Assembly (NCBI GenBank): GCA_943369485.1
Contig: CALRNH020000005.1
Location: forward strand, 124,001 to 188,000
Length of the DNA stretch: 64,000 bases
Reading direction: 5' to 3'
DNA from: ATX-6F1 sp943369485
GTDB lineage: Bacteria > Cyanobacteriota > Cyanobacteriia > PCC-6307 > Cyanobiaceae
Numbering within the stretch: position 1 is the first letter of the stretch; every line of letters starts with the position of its first letter. Positions 57,435-64,000 of this stretch are shown in pieces. The notes under the pieces are model-generated. The model saw only the letters and a list, made by a program, of their open reading frames with translations, did not search any database and was not told the DNA's origin. A program made the position numbers and the translations under genes.

Positions 57435-57600
57435 TGCCTTGGCCACCCCTCGTTGGTGCAGCGCTGGAACTGGTTGACAAGCTGAGTGTCCCCCCGGAGC
57501 GGGGCTATTCAAACCCTCTGGCTTGGCTTAACTTCGGCCATCGGATTGACCGGTGCGCCCAAAAGGCGGATCGTGTCCTTGACTTATTCCTTAGATCACC

Positions 57601-57948
57601 TTGGCCGAAGCCTGGGAAACCCCGGATTCTCCCCCGCGCCCGAGACGGCAGCGCCTGCCGGCCACCATGGCGAGGGTGGATGCCACCTTCTACAGCCCCG
57701 ACGGAACATCGACCAAGGGTCGCCTCTGGGACATCAGCCCTACCGGCGCCGGCCTCCAGTTCAACCATGACGTCAAGATCGCAGAAAACACCATTGGGCG
57801 GCTGGTGCTTCAGCACAGCTACAGCCACGCTGAACTTGAGTTGGAGGCGGAGGTCTGCTGGGTCGCGCACGGCCCCTCATCGTCGCTGATGGGCACGGTG
57901 TTCTCCAGGACGCTCACACTGGGAACGTTCCTGGACGCCTACCTCTAA
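57601..57948 (+). CDS. PilZ-domain protein, 115 aa
   Basis: The PilZ fold is recognisable by the Arg cluster PPRPRRQRLPA followed after about 25 residues by DISPTGAGL, the D/NxSxxG c-di-GMP motif, and by VCWVAHGPSSSLMGTVF. It would bind c-di-GMP and act as an effector in motility or polysaccharide control. The start is uncertain: TTG 57601 keeps the Arg motif, whereas ATG 57667 loses it. No partner gene is adjacent. It is convergent with arfB, overlapping by 4 bp. Confidence 0.75.
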   Translation: MAEAWETPDSPPRPRRQRLPATMARVDATFYSPDGTSTKGRLWDISPTGAGLQFNHDVKIAENTIGRLVLQHSYSHAELELEAEVCWVAHGPSSSLMGTVFSRTLTLGTFLDAYL

Positions 57949-58385
57949 TCCCCCTCCTCAGGCCGCCTGGCCAGCCCCCGGTTGCCCTTGATCCGAGCCC
58001 TGAGCCGCTTGGCCAGCAGCCGTTGCTCCACCGAACCTCTGGAGGGTCGAGTGGGCCGGCGCGGCGGCGGTGGTGGGCTGATCGCCCAGCGCAGCAGCTC
58101 CTGCAGACGCCGCAGGGCAGCCTGCCGATTGAGCCATTGGGAACGCTCCTCACTGACGGTGATCACCACGGTGCCCCCCTGCAAACGGCCCGCCAGGCGC
58201 TGCAGCGCCCGCTGCTGGAGCGCCCTTGGCAGGGCCTCAGACGCCTCCAGGGCAAACACCAGCTCCACCCGCGAATCGGTGGTGTTCACCCCCTGCCCCC
58301 CCGGTCCCGAGGAGCGCGAGAAGCGCCAGGCCAGCTCCCGGGCTGGAATCGTCAGCGTTTCGCTCAATTTCAGATCACCCGCCAT
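57945..58385 (-). CDS. arfB: alternative ribosome-rescue factor ArfB / peptidyl-tRNA hydrolase
   Basis: The 146-aa protein has the release-factor domain with the catalytic GGQ in SRSSGPGGQGVNTTDSRVELVF (about residues 29-31) and a very basic C-terminal tail (KRLRARIKGNRGLARRPEEGD) that enters the mRNA channel of stalled ribosomes. It lacks the codon-recognition domains of RF1/RF2. It releases peptide from non-stop complexes. Length and tail are typical. Confidence 0.92.
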   Translation of the reverse strand: MAGDLKLSETLTIPARELAWRFSRSSGPGGQGVNTTDSRVELVFALEASEALPRALQQRALQRLAGRLQGGTVVITVSEERSQWLNRQAALRRLQELLRWAISPPPPPRRPTRPSRGSVEQRLLAKRLRARIKGNRGLARRPEEGD

Positions 58386-58408
58386 CGGTTCCCCAGGGCC
58401 TCAGCCCC

Positions 58409-58723
58409 TCAAGGCTGATCGGCGTTCTCACCCTTGTGCAACCCCCTTACCGCCAGAACCGCCTCCGTGGCCGTCACGGCGGCCACCACCAGCAAGCCCC
58501 CGAGGCCGATCAACTGATTCTGCTGCTCGGCCAACCCTTCGGCCCCCTGGCCCAGCACCGCACCGAGCACAAACCAGGTGCTGGTCACGGCCGAGGTGAT
58601 CCAGTAGGCCTTCCAGCGGCGTTGGTAGATGTAACCGGTGCCAAGGCCCGGCATCACGTTCAACAGGGCCGCCACCCAGGCCGAGGAGGCCGCAAGGGTG
58701 TCGTCTTGGCTGGGAGTCGTCAC
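58409..58723 (-). CDS. small membrane protein, 104 aa
   Basis: Three hydrophobic segments. The motif LLNVMPGLGTGYIYQRRWKAYWIT resembles TM2-domain-like small membrane proteins that have a Gly-rich hairpin between helices. Function unknown. It lies 23 bp upstream of arfB on the same strand. Confidence 0.65.
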   Translation of the reverse strand: MTTPSQDDTLAASSAWVAALLNVMPGLGTGYIYQRRWKAYWITSAVTSTWFVLGAVLGQGAEGLAEQQNQLIGLGGLLVVAAVTATEAVLAVRGLHKGENADQP

Positions 58724-58800
58724 AGGCTCGAAGCGGATGACCTGAACTCTGGCAACACCTGGCTGGCACTGTTGGCGCCAACCTTGCCAGGATCATCGCC

Positions 58801-59355
58801 ATGAACCCTGAACCAAGCGTCCGCAGCCAGCTGCTCATCGCCCTGCAACGCCCCGGACAGGCCCCGGGCGGTTCCATCCTTGGCCTGATCGAGGCCCTGG
58901 AGCGGGAGCAACCGGCTGACCTCGAACGGCAGTTCGATCAGTTGGAGGGAGTCTGGGAACTGCGTTGGAGCAGCGGGCCAAGGCCCGAACGGCTCCTGGG
59001 ACCGTGGGCCCAGAGCCTGCAGGTGCTCGACCCCGCCCATGGCCGCGCCTTGAATGTCTTGAGGCTGAGCGGGCTGGCCGGCCTGGGGCAGATCACGGCT
59101 TTGGCCGCGATCGAGCCGATCGGTCCCCAACGGGTGAGTGTGCGCTTCGAGCAGGGCGGTTGGAGCGGTCCCCGCCTCGGTGGCCGGCGACTGGATCTGC
59201 AGCGAACCGTGCGCCAGAGCTTTCCCGCCTGGCTCGATGTCACTGTGCTGGATCAGGAGCTGCGCCTCTGCCGTGGCAGCGCCGGCAGCCTGTTTGCCCT
59301 CACCCGTCTGCCGCTGGAGCTCAGTGCATTCCCATGGCCGAGCGGATCTGGCTGA
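58801..59355 (+). CDS. PAP/fibrillin family protein
   Basis: The 184-aa protein has the plastid-lipid-associated (fibrillin) pattern: LEGVWELRWSSG near the start, LQVLDPAHGRALNVLRLSG, VSVRFEQGGW, and the end motif WLDVTVLDQELRLCRGSAGSLFALTR. Fibrillins bind lipids at thylakoid and plastoglobule-like structures and are diagnostic of cyanobacteria and plastids. The length fits cyanobacterial members. Monocistronic. Confidence 0.9.
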   Translation: MNPEPSVRSQLLIALQRPGQAPGGSILGLIEALEREQPADLERQFDQLEGVWELRWSSGPRPERLLGPWAQSLQVLDPAHGRALNVLRLSGLAGLGQITALAAIEPIGPQRVSVRFEQGGWSGPRLGGRRLDLQRTVRQSFPAWLDVTVLDQELRLCRGSAGSLFALTRLPLELSAFPWPSGSG

Positions 59356-59698
59356 GGCAAAGTTGTCCACTGGAGCAGGTATCGATCAGGCGGCCATTCA
59401 CCTGAGCCAGCGGGGTGCCCAGGGGCGGCGCGGCAGCCACTGGAGCGGCGGCGCTCCCCGCTCCGTTGGCCGAGCTGCCTTGGAATCCAGCGGGTGAGAA
59501 GAACGACGGCTGGCTGCCGTTGACGGCCGCGCGGGCGGCGCTGAGGGCGCCGGCGTACTGGGGCGTGGCCGTGGCATTGAGGGCTCCCTGGGCCGCCCCG
59601 GCGGTGGTGAGGTCCATCAGGGTCTGGGCCTGAAGCGGAGCACCCCACCCGATGAGCACCAGCAGCACCAGCGGCAGCGGGGGAAGGGGATGGGACAC
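59321..59698 (-). CDS. secreted Ala/Gly/Ser-rich protein, 125 aa
   Basis: A signal peptide (PLPPLPLVLLVLIGWGAPLQAQ) precedes a low-complexity mature part and a C-terminal block with two Cys (LIDTCSSGQLCLSQIRSAMG). GTG 59698 is chosen; the longer frame runs antisense into the next gene. Overlaps the fibrillin gene's end by 35 bp (convergent). Confidence 0.5.
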   Translation of the reverse strand: MSHPLPPLPLVLLVLIGWGAPLQAQTLMDLTTAGAAQGALNATATPQYAGALSAARAAVNGSQPSFFSPAGFQGSSANGAGSAAAPVAAAPPLGTPLAQVNGRLIDTCSSGQLCLSQIRSAMGMH

Positions 59699-59797
59699 GT
59701 TGCGATCGTGGGGAGCAACAGAGAAACTCAACCTAGCTGCGCTCCCATGCCTGGCCAATGGGCTCCCTGGGGGTGAAGAGCCTCCTGCCCCACGTGC

Positions 59798-60334
59798 ATG
59801 GATCCGGTCTTCGTCTACGGCACCCTCAAACGCGGCCAGGGCAACCACCACTGGCTGCGCGGTGCCGCCTTTCTGGGGCGGCGGCGCCTCGGCGGTGCCT
59901 GTCTCTATGACCTGGGGCCCTACCCCATGGCCGTCGCCGGAGATGGACTGATCCATGGCGAGCTGTTCGCAGTGGATGGGGCGGGTCTGCGGCTCCTGGA
60001 TGTACTTGAGGATGCGCCGGTGCTCTACCAGCGCCAGCGGTGGCTGCTCGATGACGGCACCCGCGCCTGGACCTACCTGGGTCAGGCGCCCCAAGTGGCC
60101 GGCCGGGCGCTGGTGCCCTTCGCGGACTGGGGCAGCACGCCTGTGTTTCTGAGCGAGCCGATCGCCCACCGGGATCCCCCCCTGCCGGTCACAGCGGTTG
60201 ATGGCCGAACCGGAGTGGTGCTGCACCTGCCTCCGGAGGCGCTCAGGCGCTGGGAGCCCCAGGGGCTCCAGAACCTGCACGTAAGTGCCCCGAGCGGTGA
60301 GACCTTCCTGGCTAAGGCCCCTACGGCGTCTTGA
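59798..60334 (+). CDS. gamma-glutamylcyclotransferase (AIG2/GGCT)-like protein
   Basis: The 178-aa protein begins VFVYGTLKRGQGNHHWL, the GGCT-family substrate-binding motif YGTLxxG, and has the catalytic-type Glu in IHGELFAVDGAGLRLLDVLEDAP. GGCT-like enzymes release 5-oxoproline from gamma-glutamyl amines or peptides. The exact substrate is not known. The end overlaps the convergent gene at 60321 by 14 bp. Confidence 0.9.
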   Translation: MDPVFVYGTLKRGQGNHHWLRGAAFLGRRRLGGACLYDLGPYPMAVAGDGLIHGELFAVDGAGLRLLDVLEDAPVLYQRQRWLLDDGTRAWTYLGQAPQVAGRALVPFADWGSTPVFLSEPIAHRDPPLPVTAVDGRTGVVLHLPPEALRRWEPQGLQNLHVSAPSGETFLAKAPTAS

Positions 60335-61268
60335 TCGGCAGCCAGGTGACCTGCTCGATCCGCCCCAGCACCCGGGGTGGCGCCCCCGTGACCTGCACCG
60401 TGACCAGATCTGGGCGGCCGGCCATCACCTTGAGACCCGCTCCGAGCTGAAAGCGGCGCTCTCCCTTGAGCTCCCCCACGAACAAACGCTTGCCCTCGGC
60501 ATCGAGCACATCCAGCCAGCTCACCCCCCTGGGAGTGAACACCACCTGGGGGGATGGTTCGCTGCTGGCTGGGGCCGATGGGTCTCGACTGGTGGTGGAC
60601 TCGGCGTCCACCGGAGGCGAAGCCGTCTGGGACCTCTGTCGCTGAAGGCCCACCACCGCCGCGGCCGCCAGCAGCGCCACCACCACTGAAAGGCCCAGCA
60701 GGCCCGCTCCCCGGCGCAGGCGAGCCACGGAAAACCCCTGGGGCAGCCAGTGGGGCAGCACCCAGTGGCGCACGGTGATCACCTGCTCGCCTCCTGGGCC
60801 CTCCGGTACCTCAGGTGGGTCAACCCGAGGGGTAAGCGAAGGCTGAACCGCGCCTGGGGAGGCGCTCTGGCCGGTGGCCGGTGCCTTGGGGGGGGCAGAT
60901 TTCCGTGGTGGCACCACTGGCGAGCCCTGGGCAGTCGGCGACCCTGATGGGCGCGGCGGCAACTCAATCTGGGCGGGGGCTGTCCCCCCGGCGGCGGGAA
61001 GGGCCGGGCGGCCGCCGGGGGGTTCGCCGCTGCCCAGGACATGGTGAACCTGGTCCAGCAGCCGTTGATTTTCCTCCGCGATCAGCCGCTGCTGATCAAG
61101 CAAGGGCTCCAGGCGTTGCTCGAACTTGCGCTCGAACATCTGCGGCAGTTCCCCCAGCAGACCCTCCAGGTCCGCCAGTTGCGCCCGCGCCTCATCGAGT
61201 TCCCGCTGCAACGCCTCCAGCTCCCGCGGGTCGTCCGAGGGCTGGTCATTGGTTCGGTCCTCGGACAA
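60321..61268 (-). CDS. coiled-coil membrane protein with RodZ-type C-terminal domain
   Basis: The protein has an N-terminal coiled coil (ELEALQRELDEARAQLADLEGLLGELPQMFERKFEQRLEPLLDQQ), a Pro/Ala-rich linker, a membrane helix (GLLGLSVVVALLAAAAVVGL) and an extracytoplasmic domain GVSWLDVLDAEGKRLFVGELKGERRFQLGAGLKVMAGRPDLVTVQV, which resembles the C-terminal domain of the cell-shape protein RodZ. Start is uncertain: TTG 61268 is given, but ATG 61406 would overlap the glycosyltransferase gene by 46 bp. Lying directly downstream of that gene suggests a shared transcript. Confidence 0.65.
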   Translation of the reverse strand: MSEDRTNDQPSDDPRELEALQRELDEARAQLADLEGLLGELPQMFERKFEQRLEPLLDQQRLIAEENQRLLDQVHHVLGSGEPPGGRPALPAAGGTAPAQIELPPRPSGSPTAQGSPVVPPRKSAPPKAPATGQSASPGAVQPSLTPRVDPPEVPEGPGGEQVITVRHWVLPHWLPQGFSVARLRRGAGLLGLSVVVALLAAAAVVGLQRQRSQTASPPVDAESTTSRDPSAPASSEPSPQVVFTPRGVSWLDVLDAEGKRLFVGELKGERRFQLGAGLKVMAGRPDLVTVQVTGAPPRVLGRIEQVTWLPIKTP

Positions 61269-61360
61269 AGGCTGCTCCCCTCCTGCTGCGCGTTGGAACC
61301 TGCTGACCAGGAGCCTGGCCTGCGGCTCGGCCCGAACCCGGCTCGAAACCGTGCAGTAGG

Positions 61361-63526
61361 TCAGATTAACGGGAGCATGCCGCCCTGACCTGGCGCTGGC
61401 ACCCATCCGGATCGGTGGTTCTGAGGCAGCAGGCTGCGCCGGAACCAGCCCCCGCCCCCCAGGGGTGACACCAGCCGCAGGACCGCCGCCAGCAGGGCCC
61501 TCGGCTCGAACGGCGCCTGGCGGGTGGGCCAGAGGCCCCAGCGGCGGTAGAGCTCCCGTTGCAGAGCTTCGCGGCTTTCGCCCTCCAGGTCCTGCCACCG
61601 CCCCCCCAACCGCACGCCACGGCGAGTGGCGGGATCGAGCCGCTCCACCCGGAGCGCCAACCGGGTCGCCTCAGGGATGAGCCCCACCAGGTCGAGAATC
61701 GCCCCTGGCCCTGGAGGCGTGGCACAGGATTCAAGCCACAGTTCGGCCCCCTCCTCCCCGACCGCCCGGAGCCGGGCCGCCCAGCTGCTGGCCCCATCGC
61801 TCAGGCTCACGCCCTGGTCGCGGGCGAACCAGGGGGCCGCGCTCTCAGGCAAGCGATCCCAGCAGGTGCGCAGGGCCAGCAGCAGCAGCAGCACGCTCAA
61901 ACCTGACCACACCAGACCCAGGGCCTGGCCGGCGGGGGTCAGTGCCGGGGCGGCCAGGGAGCGGGCCGGATCGGGGCCGATCACCAGATGCACCAGGTTG
62001 AGCAGTTGCACCGCCAGCAGCGCCAGCAGGGGCATGACCAGCCAGGGCTCAGGCCGGGAACCGCGGCCTGGGACCAGCGCCTTGGGGGTGACATGGAAGC
62101 GCTTGGGCTGGCCAAAGGCGGTGGCCACCACCGCCGCGGCGATCGGCATCAGGAAGATCCAGCGGTAGAGCTCCGGCATCAGGGCCGAACGGGAGCCACG
62201 GCTGAACCAGCCCAGCAACAGCAACTGGCCCAGATAGAACGGCAGGGCGATCCCCAGCAACCCACCGGCGGTCAGCTTGACGGGCACCACCCCCAGCAGC
62301 CCCAGGCTCAGGGGCATCATCAGCAGCAGCAGCTGGGGGATCACGTTGAACCAGTGCTGGATCCCCTCCAGGTAGGCGATTCGCTGCAGCGGGCTCAAGC
62401 CGGGGATCGTGAGCGGGCTGGCGCCGGTGCGCAGGGTCTGCAAGGTGCCGCTGGCCCAGCGGCTGCGCTGACGCGCCATCGCCGCCGCCGTCAGCGGGGC
62501 CAGTCCGGCGCTGAGCTTTTCGTTGAGATAGAGGTTGCGGTAGCCCGCGGCGGTGATCCGGATGCCGGTGGCCAGATCCTCCGAGGCGGTGCCGGTCTCG
62601 AAGCGGCCCACCGCCTCCAGGGCCGAACGGCGCACCACGAAGGAGGTGCCGGCGCAGACCACCGCCCCCACCGCCGCGCGGGTGGGCTCGATCCAGCGGT
62701 AGAAGCTCTCCTCATCGGGCATCAGCCAACGCTCCAGGCGCAGGTTGCGCATCACCGGATCCGCCGTCATGTACGACTGGGGGGTCTGCACGAAGCCCAC
62801 GGCCGCATCGGCGAACAGCCCCACCGTGCGCCGCAGGAACGGCTCCTGGGGCACCACATCGGCATCGAACACCACCACCAGCTCGCCATCGGCGAACCCC
62901 AGAGCATGGTTGAGGTTGCCCGCCTTGGCATGGCTCCTGCCGGAGCGGCTCAGGTATCGGCAACCGAGGCGCGTGCACAGCCGCTCCAGCTCCGGCCGGC
63001 CGCTGTCATCCAGCAGCCAGACCCGGTGGTGGGGGTAGTCGATCGCCTGGCAACCACGCAGGCAACGCTCGATCAGCTCCGGCGGCTCGCCATAGCTGGG
63101 AACGAGCACATCCACGCTCGGCCAGGTGGGCTCCGCTGGCCCCGCCGGTGGCAGAGCGTTCGCCTCGACTACCGGCCGATGGGGAAACCAGGTGAGGCCC
63201 AGCTGCAGGAAGCCATTGGTCAGCAGCACCAGCTCCGCCACCAGCATCAGCAGACTCAGCCCAGAGGCTTCCGCTGTGGCCAGGTTGAGGGTGGAGCTGA
63301 GGCGCCAGAACAGATAGCGCAGCCCCAGCAGGGCCAGCACCACGACCGCCGATCGCCGCGCCGCCAGGGGCTGAGCGACCTCCCCGCGCCAGGAGAGCCC
63401 CAGGGCCCAGACCACCACCGCCAGCAGCACCCAGGCCTCAGCGCCAGGGGGGGCCAAGGCGTCCACAAGCAGGGGCAGAGCCCCCCAGAGCAGATAGGGG
63501 AGAGCGGTGATGGGCGATCGCACCAT
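61361..63526 (-). CDS. GT2 family, BcsA-like cellulose-synthase-type glycosyltransferase
   Basis: The 721-aa protein has about seven membrane segments flanking a GT-A domain with the processive-synthase motifs: VDVLVPSYGEP, DDSGRPELE, VFDADVVPQEPF (DxD), TASEDLATG (TED-like) and QRSRWASGTLQ (QxxRW). It should extrude a beta-glucan or related polymer across the inner membrane. The C-terminal about 130 residues resemble a degenerate PilZ-like module without the Arg and DxSxxG residues. ATG 63526 is chosen. Confidence 0.9.
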   Translation of the reverse strand: MVRSPITALPYLLWGALPLLVDALAPPGAEAWVLLAVVVWALGLSWRGEVAQPLAARRSAVVVLALLGLRYLFWRLSSTLNLATAEASGLSLLMLVAELVLLTNGFLQLGLTWFPHRPVVEANALPPAGPAEPTWPSVDVLVPSYGEPPELIERCLRGCQAIDYPHHRVWLLDDSGRPELERLCTRLGCRYLSRSGRSHAKAGNLNHALGFADGELVVVFDADVVPQEPFLRRTVGLFADAAVGFVQTPQSYMTADPVMRNLRLERWLMPDEESFYRWIEPTRAAVGAVVCAGTSFVVRRSALEAVGRFETGTASEDLATGIRITAAGYRNLYLNEKLSAGLAPLTAAAMARQRSRWASGTLQTLRTGASPLTIPGLSPLQRIAYLEGIQHWFNVIPQLLLLMMPLSLGLLGVVPVKLTAGGLLGIALPFYLGQLLLLGWFSRGSRSALMPELYRWIFLMPIAAAVVATAFGQPKRFHVTPKALVPGRGSRPEPWLVMPLLALLAVQLLNLVHLVIGPDPARSLAAPALTPAGQALGLVWSGLSVLLLLLALRTCWDRLPESAAPWFARDQGVSLSDGASSWAARLRAVGEEGAELWLESCATPPGPGAILDLVGLIPEATRLALRVERLDPATRRGVRLGGRWQDLEGESREALQRELYRRWGLWPTRQAPFEPRALLAAVLRLVSPLGGGGWFRRSLLPQNHRSGWVPAPGQGGMLPLI

Positions 63527-63889
63527 TTGAGCCTCAGTCCTACCGGCGATTGGAGCGACTGGATGGATTGCTGCTCAGGGACTCAACCCGACTGAAAGAC
63601 CCGGCCGCTGTGATCAGCCCTGGGACAGCCGAGCGCCCGGGCCGATCTGGCGCAGGATCCCCGCGCTTCGCTGGCCACGCCGATCACCAACCCGAGCTGG
63701 GCGGCGCGGACGATGAACAGCTGGACACACTGGAGCTGCTCAAAGGAGCCGAGTCGGTTGCCCTCGGTCGCGTGACGGAACTGCAAGGTCAATGTAACGA
63801 AACATTGAGCATTTTTGGTTGGGTGGGTGGTGCCGGTGGGCCCCTCCAGCCTTGGTGAAGCGATAGGTTCGCCGTAACACGGCCTCCCC
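63527..63889. other. intergenic region with a possible operator
   Basis: About 360 bp between the divergent glycosyltransferase and CbiX-like genes. Apart from the inverted repeat at 63789-63808 I see no coding-like frame; both promoters should lie here. Confidence 0.4.
63789..63808. promoter_or_regulatory. inverted repeat upstream of the CbiX-like gene
   Basis: TCAATGT-AACGAA-ACATTGA, a perfect 7-bp inverted repeat with a 6-nt spacer, 81 bp before the start codon at 63890. The arms are AT-richer than the flanks. Its form is that of a dimeric regulator site; the regulator is not identified. Confidence 0.4.
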
Positions 63890-64000
63890 ATGGTTTCGAC
63901 CCCCGCGCAGCAGGCGTTGTCCACCCTCTCCGGCTCCGAGCTGGGCGGTGCCCCGATCGGCGTGATGATCTGCGGCCATGGCAGCCGCAACCGCCTGGCG
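63890..64000 (+). CDS. CbiX/sirohydrochlorin chelatase-like protein (5' part)
   Basis: The 37 visible residues MVSTPAQQALSTLSGSELG... run into IGVMICGHGSRN, the metal-binding start of the CbiX/SirB family (His of GHGSR). These enzymes insert cobalt or iron into sirohydrochlorin for vitamin B12 or siroheme. The gene runs off the right edge. The assignment rests on this motif only. Confidence 0.65.
   Translation, partial: MVSTPAQQALSTLSGSELGGAPIGVMICGHGSRNRLA

Noticed and set aside
61988..63595. 535-aa plus-strand frame over the glycosyltransferase
   Set aside because: Antisense shadow of a protein with all GT2 synthase motifs.
63540..63889. Cobalamin riboswitch before the CbiX-like gene
   Set aside because: I could not find the conserved B12-box or the expected helices; only a short palindrome is visible.

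Overview
The window looks like chromosome from a high-GC unicellular cyanobacterium of the Cyanobium/freshwater Synechococcus type. The support is gene content: a PAP/fibrillin protein, a GH57 protein, a bacterial CNG-type MscS channel, an HNH-HIT protein family I associate with cyanobacteria, a GT2 cellulose-synthase-like protein, and a start of a CbiX/sirohydrochlorin chelatase. HIP1 octamers (GCGATCGC) also occur, at 3805, 9254, 19760, 32203, 47051 and 63514. I see no rRNA, tRNA, CRISPR array, integrase or complete transposase.

Layout. 1-24.6 kb is mostly housekeeping and accessory metabolism: sterol-desaturase-like enzyme, MFS transporter, beta-carbonic anhydrase with a duplicated 3' fragment, a three-gene ABC-2 exporter operon interrupted by an AbrB/PIN toxin-antitoxin (TA) pair, a GHL10-type glycosidase coupled to a DUF4334 protein, an exported Fe/Mn superoxide dismutase, an ABC ATPase, a class III adenylate cyclase coupled to a cyclic-nucleotide-domain MscS channel, GH57 coupled to a FitAB-like TA pair, and an alcohol dehydrogenase. 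24.6-34.3 kb is a TA and repeat archipelago. It holds four copies of a 102-103-bp repeat, four copies of an HNH-HIT gene in different states of decay, dcd, an MpaB-like oxygenase, and TA modules of the MntA/HepT, NT/HEPN (broken), VapBC, GNAT/DUF1778 and BrnTA types plus a DUF6883/DUF4926 pair.

34.3-43.0 kb is a putative defence island. It contains a J-domain protein with an HNH-type nuclease, a HEPN protein with an SF2 helicase that has a possible PD-(D/E)XK tail (both in visibly AT-richer DNA), then a PLD-helicase-DUF3427 protein. It is closed on the right by a second MntA/HepT pair and a VapBC pair with a clear palindromic operator. 44.5-64 kb returns to core-like genes: SelO, secreted and membrane hypotheticals, an SDR, NDH-2, a PPC-glutaredoxin fusion, TerB-like, PilZ, ArfB, fibrillin, gamma-glutamylcyclotransferase-like, a RodZ-tail-like coiled-coil protein beside a BcsA-like glycosyltransferase, and the CbiX start.

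The most interesting points are the HEPN/helicase and J-domain/HNH pairs as candidate undescribed defence modules; the cyclase-channel pair, in which both partners lack canonical catalytic or ligand-contacting residues; TA pairs translationally coupled to ordinary genes; and the repeat associated with the HNH-HIT paralogues. Family assignments come from reading the translations, not from searches.
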